The notes below the pieces were generated by a model. It was not told the DNA's origin. It did no database searches and saw only the letters and a program-made list of their open reading frames with translations. From positions 1 through 12,122 of the forward strand of contig JAIRVW010000065.1 in assembly GCA_031253705.1 (NCBI GenBank): 12,122 nt of DNA. Reading direction: 5' to 3'. The translations under genes and the position numbers were made by a program. Below, one piece after another: positions 7,264 through 12,122 of this stretch (positions are counted from its first letter, which is position 1; every line of letters begins with the position of its first letter). Origin of the DNA: Brucellaceae bacterium. GTDB taxonomy: Bacteria > Pseudomonadota > Alphaproteobacteria > Rhizobiales > Rhizobiaceae.

Positions 7264-7306
7264 TTAGAGCGGTTCTGCGATTCAACATGAACTGCAACCG
7301 CTCTAA
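7264..7306. repeat. Palindromic intergenic element (TTAGAGCGGTT arms)
   Basis: TTAGAGCGGTT (7264-7274) and AACCGCTCTAA (7296-7306) form a perfect 11-bp stem around a 21-base loop containing GATTCAACATGAACTG. The AGAGCGGTT arm combines the AGAGCG of the element at 3313-3356 with the CGGTT of the one at 3364-3405, which argues that the three are related. I recall near-identical palindromes in Brucella and Ochrobactrum spacers, unverified here. No T-run follows, so it is probably not a terminator. Confidence 0.65.
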
Positions 7307-7337
7307 CCGCAGGACAAATTCACGGCACTTTAAATAA

Positions 7338-7364
7338 AAAAGCCGGAGCAAGGCTCCGGCTTTT
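7338..7364 (-). terminator. Intrinsic terminator of the aminotransferase gene
   Basis: AAAAGCCGGAGC (7338-7349) and GCTCCGGCTTTT (7353-7364) form a perfect 12-bp stem with a three-base loop. In the minus direction it lies 19 bases after the aminotransferase stop and runs into TTTTTTATTT. This is a textbook intrinsic terminator and separates this gene from the downstream binding-protein gene. Confidence 0.92.
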
Positions 7365-7383
7365 CAAATCTCAGGAGAAATGA

Positions 7384-8601
7384 TTATTTCTCATGGGCGC
7401 GGATCAGATTACCCAACCGTTTGATGCCTTCTTCAATCATTTCATCATTGGCACAGGAATAGGCCAGACGCAGCGTATTGGCACCGGTACCATCCGCATG
7501 GAATGCTTTACCCGGCACAAAAGCCACTTTCTCGGTCTCGATCGCTGCAGCCAGCAGATCAGCGCCATTCATATAATCCGGCAGAGTTACCCAGACGAAC
7601 ATACCGCCTTCAGGCTTCGTCCATGTTGCCGATTTCGGCATATATTTATCCAGCGCTTCCAGCATTTTATTGCGGCGATGGGAGTAAACAGCCTTAATCT
7701 TGGCAATCTGCGCGTCAAAACCATTGCTGGCAACGTGATGGACAGCCAGCTGATTGATGGTCGAGGAATGCAAGTCAGCCGCCTGCTTCATCAAAACCAG
7801 CTTGCGGATAACTGTGCTGTTGGCCACAACATAACCAACGCGCAAGCCCGGTGCCAGTGTCTTGGAGAAGCTGCCGGAATAGATAGTGCGGGTGTTTTCG
7901 ATCGAGCCTTTACGCTCAATTTCCAGCGCCAGAACCGGCGGCACATGGGTGCCGTCAAAACGCAAATACTGATAGGCCGCATCTTCGATCAGCGCGATAT
8001 CCATTTCATCGCCCAGATCGATCAGTTTTTCACGACCTTCGCGGTCAATCGTTTCACCGGTCGGATTGCTGAAATCCGCGGAGAAATAGGCAAATTTCAC
8101 CTTACCGCCAGCCTTCTCGGCAGCTTCTTCATAGGAAGCCGGTGTGCGGTTGCCGTTTGGCTGCAAAGTATCATAGGTCGGCTCATAGGCATTGAAAGCC
8201 TGCAAGGCGCCGAGATAAGTCGGGCGGACAACCAGTGCTGTATCATTCGGCGACAGGAACAGTTTGCCGAGGTAATCCAGTGCCTGCTGGGAGCCGGAGG
8301 TGATGAAAATATTTTCCGGCGCACAAGGAACACCAAGCTTTGCCATTTCAGCCTGCAGCCATTCGCGCAGCGGCTTGTAGCCTTCGCTGACCGAATATTG
8401 CAGAGCTGCATCGGATTTACCGGAAGCGAAGATATCAGCATAAGCTTCTTTAAATTCTTCTGCCGGAAACAGTTTCGGATCAGGAATACCGCCAGCGAAA
8501 GAAATAATATCCGGACGCTCAAGCAGTTTCAACAATTCACGAATTTCAGACGCCTTCATACGCGAGGAGCGCGTTGCGAATATTTTTTCCCAATCCAACA
8601 T
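7384..8601 (-). CDS. PLP-dependent aminotransferase, class I/II fold
   Basis: The 405-residue product is a fold-type I aminotransferase. Landmarks are 'ISFAGGIPDPKLFP' (33-46), 'TSGSQQALDYLGKLF' (101-115, phosphate-binding region), 'SNPTG' (178-182), 'LIEDAAYQYLRF' with Asp207 and Tyr210, 'SGSFSKTLAPGLRVGY' with Lys247 as the likely Schiff-base lysine, and 'TLRLAYS' with Arg378, which would bind the substrate carboxylate. The sequence resembles the catalytic part of MocR-type proteins and 2-aminoadipate (LysN-like) or aromatic aminotransferases, but without an N-terminal DNA-binding domain. It should transfer an amino group from an amino acid to a 2-oxo acid; the exact substrate cannot be stated. 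The start at 8601 has AGGA eight bases upstream. It is transcribed alone, with a strong terminator after it and about 207 bp before it. Confidence 0.92.
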   Translation of the reverse strand: MLDWEKIFATRSSRMKASEIRELLKLLERPDIISFAGGIPDPKLFPAEEFKEAYADIFASGKSDAALQYSVSEGYKPLREWLQAEMAKLGVPCAPENIFITSGSQQALDYLGKLFLSPNDTALVVRPTYLGALQAFNAYEPTYDTLQPNGNRTPASYEEAAEKAGGKVKFAYFSADFSNPTGETIDREGREKLIDLGDEMDIALIEDAAYQYLRFDGTHVPPVLALEIERKGSIENTRTIYSGSFSKTLAPGLRVGYVVANSTVIRKLVLMKQAADLHSSTINQLAVHHVASNGFDAQIAKIKAVYSHRRNKMLEALDKYMPKSATWTKPEGGMFVWVTLPDYMNGADLLAAAIETEKVAFVPGKAFHADGTGANTLRLAYSCANDEMIEEGIKRLGNLIRAHEK

Positions 8602-8808
8602 GGGGAGTTCCTCATCAATTCAAACAGATGCTGCGAAATAGACCATAAAACTTAACTAAAAGCTGTGTGCCTTTGGTTATCACCTTATGCGTATTTCACA
8701 ACAAAACAAGCAAAATATGTCAGCATTACTGACCTTTTATTCACTTTATTGCGAGACGAACAGAAAATTCGTCATTTTCGTACAAAAATCAGAGCCAAAA
8801 GCTAAGAA

Positions 8809-9315
8809 TCATGCCGAAACGGTGACTGGACGTACCATCATCACCTCGTCATACATTTCTCCGTTGAGAGAAATCCAGTTCGGACGGCGGCCGAATTCCG
8901 TATAGCCTTCACGCAAATAGAGCTGCAATGCAGATTTATTCTCGGCAAGCACACTCAGTTCAAGCTGGGAAAATCCGTTATCCCGCGCATAGGCCTCAAC
9001 AGCCTGCAGCAGTTTTTGCCCGATGCTCTGCCCGCGCATTTCGCTTTTCACATAGACCATCACTACAATCGCACGGTGCGACGTGCGCGCACCATCCTGC
9101 GGCCACAAACCAATCAGCCCGACAGCGCGATCACCGTCGAAAGCAGCAAAGATCGGTGCATTTAATTTTGCACGCCAGTCAGCTTCAGAAAACTTTACCC
9201 AGTCCTCATAGGCAGAGCTATAGGCTTCCGGATGCAGCTGCAAAGCTTCCAGACGAATGTCCCGCAGGATAGCAAAGTCATCAGATTTCAGCTGCCGGAT
9301 CGTTATTTTTGTCAT
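8809..9315 (-). CDS. GNAT-family N-acetyltransferase
   Basis: The 168-residue product has the GNAT fold pattern. The N-terminal strand-helix is 'ITIRQLKSDDFAILRDIRLEAL'-like. Motif A, at about 84-108, includes the acetyl-CoA pyrophosphate loop 'RGQSIG' (94-99). Motif B, 'LSVLAENKSALQLYLREGY', has Asn126 and Tyr133. The ending 'FGRRPNWISLNGEMYDEVMM' is typical of small cytoplasmic acetyltransferases of unknown substrate. I chose the ATG at 9315 because AGGAGG lies eight bases upstream, the best ribosome site in the window; the frame extends back to 9345, which would include that site. The gene follows ilvC on the same strand, but the ilvC terminator hairpin lies only 35 bases upstream of its start, leaving little room for its own promoter. 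Confidence 0.9.
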   Translation of the reverse strand: MTKITIRQLKSDDFAILRDIRLEALQLHPEAYSSAYEDWVKFSEADWRAKLNAPIFAAFDGDRAVGLIGLWPQDGARTSHRAIVVMVYVKSEMRGQSIGQKLLQAVEAYARDNGFSQLELSVLAENKSALQLYLREGYTEFGRRPNWISLNGEMYDEVMMVRPVTVSA

Positions 9316-9350
9316 TACTCTTTCCTCCTGCAACAGTACTGCCATAAATA

Positions 9351-9388
9351 ATCAGGCCCGCACAAACAAATCTTTGTGCGGGCCTGAT
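9351..9388 (-). terminator. Terminator hairpin of ilvC
   Basis: ATCAGGCCCGCACAAA (9351-9366) and its exact complement (9373-9388) form a 16-bp stem with a six-base loop. It lies 33 bases after the ilvC stop in the minus direction and is followed by TTATTTAT, a moderately T-rich tail. It probably ends most ilvC transcripts; some read-through into the GNAT gene is possible. Confidence 0.85.
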
Positions 9389-9421
9389 CTTCAGTGATTA
9401 GATAACTACGAAAGCAGCTAA

Positions 9422-11169
<1,748 letters not shown>

Positions 11170-11224
11170 GCTTCCACGCTCCTTTAATCCGACTTCGTAG
11201 CGGTCAGCAGATTCTCATATGCGT

Positions 11225-11239
11225 ACCGTACGTTACGGT
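11225..11239. promoter_or_regulatory. Candidate TetR-family operator (dyad)
   Basis: ACCGTA (11225-11230), CGT, then TACGGT (11234-11239) is a perfect 6-3-6 dyad. One mismatch outward, it extends by CG/CG to a 21-bp near-palindrome (11222-11242). This shape and the ACCGTA-type half-site are typical of TetR-family operators. It covers the predicted transcription start of the regulator gene, about 56 bp before its start codon, a position that would block transcription. Confidence 0.65.
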
Positions 11240-11243
11240 TCGG

Positions 11244-11272
11244 ACTATGCCGTTCCCTTTTGCACAATGCAA
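11244..11272 (-). promoter_or_regulatory. Candidate promoter of the TetR-family gene
   Basis: On the minus strand, TTGCAT (11272-11267) and CATAGT (11249-11244) are separated by exactly 17 bases. Each matches the sigma-70 consensus in four of six positions. The predicted transcription start, about 11237, falls inside the dyad operator. Transcription would give a leader of about 70 bases before the GTG start. Confidence 0.5.
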
Positions 11273-11282
11273 GAGGGATTTT

Positions 11283-11313
11283 GTGCCGGCAACAATATTT
11301 ATAGTGCCGGCAC
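11283..11313. repeat. Pair of TGCCGGCA palindromes forming a hairpin downstream of kup
   Basis: GTGCCGGCA (11283-11291) and TGCCGGCAC (11305-11313) form a perfect 9-bp stem with a 13-base AT-rich loop. Each arm contains the self-complementary octamer TGCCGGCA, so they are also direct repeats spaced 21 bp, two helical turns. It lies about 90 bases past the kup stop and just upstream of the TetR promoter. It may be a kup terminator without a T-run, or a paired protein-binding site. Confidence 0.5.
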
Positions 11314-11404
11314 TGCCGAAGACTGATCTAAGCGCCAATAGCTAAGCACGAAAACGCAGAAAATTGCCGTTTGCAGCCATGTCCGGCGTCTTTTTGGCCG
11401 ACAC

Positions 11405-12122
11405 TCAGAGGTTGACCTGCGTACCGATCTCCACCACCCGACCGGTCGGGATCTGGAAATATTCCGTTGCGTCCGAAGCGCTACGGGCAAGCGAAATAAA
11501 CAATTTGGCCTGCCAGTGCGGCATTGGTGAGCGCGGAGAAATACGCAAAACGCGCCGCGACAGGAAGAATGACGTGGTCATAATGTCATATTTCCAGCCA
11601 AGCCTGCGGCAAATGCCTAACGCACGCGGAATATTCGGCGATTGCATATAGCCGAAAGTCAGCGTCACCTGCATGAAACGGTCGCTATATTGCGAGATAC
11701 GAGCGCGATCCTCTGCCGACACCCACGGACGCGGCGCTGTCACAACAGTCAGGATCACATTATTCTCATGCAGAACTTTGTAATGCTTGAGACTATGCAT
11801 CAGCGCAGTCGGAACGCTTGACGGATCACCGGTCAGAAACACGGCCGTTCCGGCAACAATCACCGGCTCTTTGCGCGTCATCTGATTGACGATAATATCC
11901 ATCGGCACTTCTGTCTTGCGGGTTTTCTGGAACAGGTGACGGCTGCCGCGTACCCATGTCCACATTACCAGCAGCACCAGCGATGCCACTAAAATCGATG
12001 CCCAGCCGCCCTGATGAATTTTAACCAGATTGGCGCTGAAGAACATCAGATCAACAATCGCGACCCCCACAATCGGCACCAGCACAACCGGCAGGCTCCA
12101 TTTCCACAGACGGCGCATCACA
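11405..12122 (-). CDS. kup: Kup-type low-affinity potassium transporter, C-terminal part; gene continues past the right edge
   Basis: The visible 238 or so residues match the C-terminal third of KUP/HAK/KT potassium uptake proteins. The conserved 'MRRLWKWS' leads into the last two membrane segments (about 11-31 and 38-58 of the visible part), with 'DLMFFSANLVKI' and 'GGWASILVAS' between. The cytoplasmic tail follows, with 'PGTAVFLTG'-like 'VAGTAVFLTGDPSSVPTALMHSLKH', 'HENNVILTV', 'YMQSPNIPRAL', and the classic ending 'VVEIGTQVNL'. Kup imports K+ with protons across the inner membrane. The first codon in frame at the edge is GTG for an internal valine, so no start is inside the window. No defect is visible. 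The downstream TetR gene is 235 bp away and has its own promoter. Confidence 0.95.
   Translation of the reverse strand, partial: VMRRLWKWSLPVVLVPIVGVAIVDLMFFSANLVKIHQGGWASILVASLVLLVMWTWVRGSRHLFQKTRKTEVPMDIIVNQMTRKEPVIVAGTAVFLTGDPSSVPTALMHSLKHYKVLHENNVILTVVTAPRPWVSAEDRARISQYSDRFMQVTLTFGYMQSPNIPRALGICRRLGWKYDIMTTSFFLSRRVLRISPRSPMPHWQAKLFISLARSASDATEYFQIPTGRVVEIGTQVNL

Larger units (their letters stand above)
7066..7383. other. Intergenic region between the aminotransferase and binding-protein genes
   Basis: These 318 bases hold no credible gene. They contain the aminotransferase terminator (7338-7364), a palindromic repeat (7264-7306), and the 5' region of the binding-protein gene with its ribosome site near 7072-7076. 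AT-rich sequence at 7117-7130 might include the binding-protein promoter, but I could not pick a convincing -35/-10 pair. The stretch 7140-7260 shows no structure I can interpret. Confidence 0.6.

Noticed and set aside
7393..8655. A 420-codon open frame on the plus strand
   Set aside because: Antisense to the aminotransferase, whose catalytic motifs are complete; no ribosome site or domain supports the plus-strand frame.
8687..8905. A 72-codon plus-strand frame in the aminotransferase-GNAT spacer
   Set aside because: It overlaps the end of the GNAT gene, has no good ribosome site, and its composition is like AT-rich non-coding DNA.

Overview
The window looks like ordinary chromosome from an alphaproteobacterium of the Rhizobiales, most likely the Brucella/Ochrobactrum/Pseudochrobactrum group. 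Three things suggest this: a BA14K-type secreted protein, palindromic intergenic sequences of a kind I associate with Brucellaceae, and the typical forms of IlvC, Kup, PhzF and peptide-transporter binding proteins. Base composition is fairly even, lower in G+C than most Rhizobiales. The genus is inference, not a sequence match.

Layout, left to right. (a) 1-440, minus: N-terminal part of a family-5 peptide-type ABC transporter binding protein. It is divergent from an RpiR-family regulator (557-1420, plus), with a candidate promoter and inverted repeat between them. (b) 1483-4748, all minus: a PhzF-family isomerase, a Nudix hydrolase with an unusual box, and an endonuclease/exonuclease/phosphatase (EEP) protein. 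A 282-bp spacer rich in palindromes separates the last two. (c) 4944-5372, plus: a small secreted BA14K-like protein, closed by a perfect 19-bp hairpin shared with the convergent gene. (d) 5446-8601, minus: a second, complete family-5 binding protein without permease genes beside it, a repeat-bearing spacer, and a PLP-dependent aminotransferase with its own terminator. (e) 8809-11169, minus: a GNAT acetyltransferase, ilvC (branched-chain amino acid synthesis) and a TetR-family regulator. A good operator/promoter lies upstream of the regulator. (f) 11405-12122, minus: C-terminal part of the potassium transporter Kup, running off the right edge.

The genes are mostly separate units, not one pathway. 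The parts that plausibly work together are the RpiR regulator with the divergent binding-protein gene, and the TetR regulator with ilvC, whose short junction can fold into alternative hairpins. Uptake and metabolism of peptides and amino acids recur (two binding proteins, an aminotransferase, ilvC).

I found no mobile element, CRISPR array, tRNA, rRNA, toxin-antitoxin pair or defence system. The most notable non-coding features are the palindromic repeats and the operator/attenuator-like structures. I do not see a convincing new biological system here.
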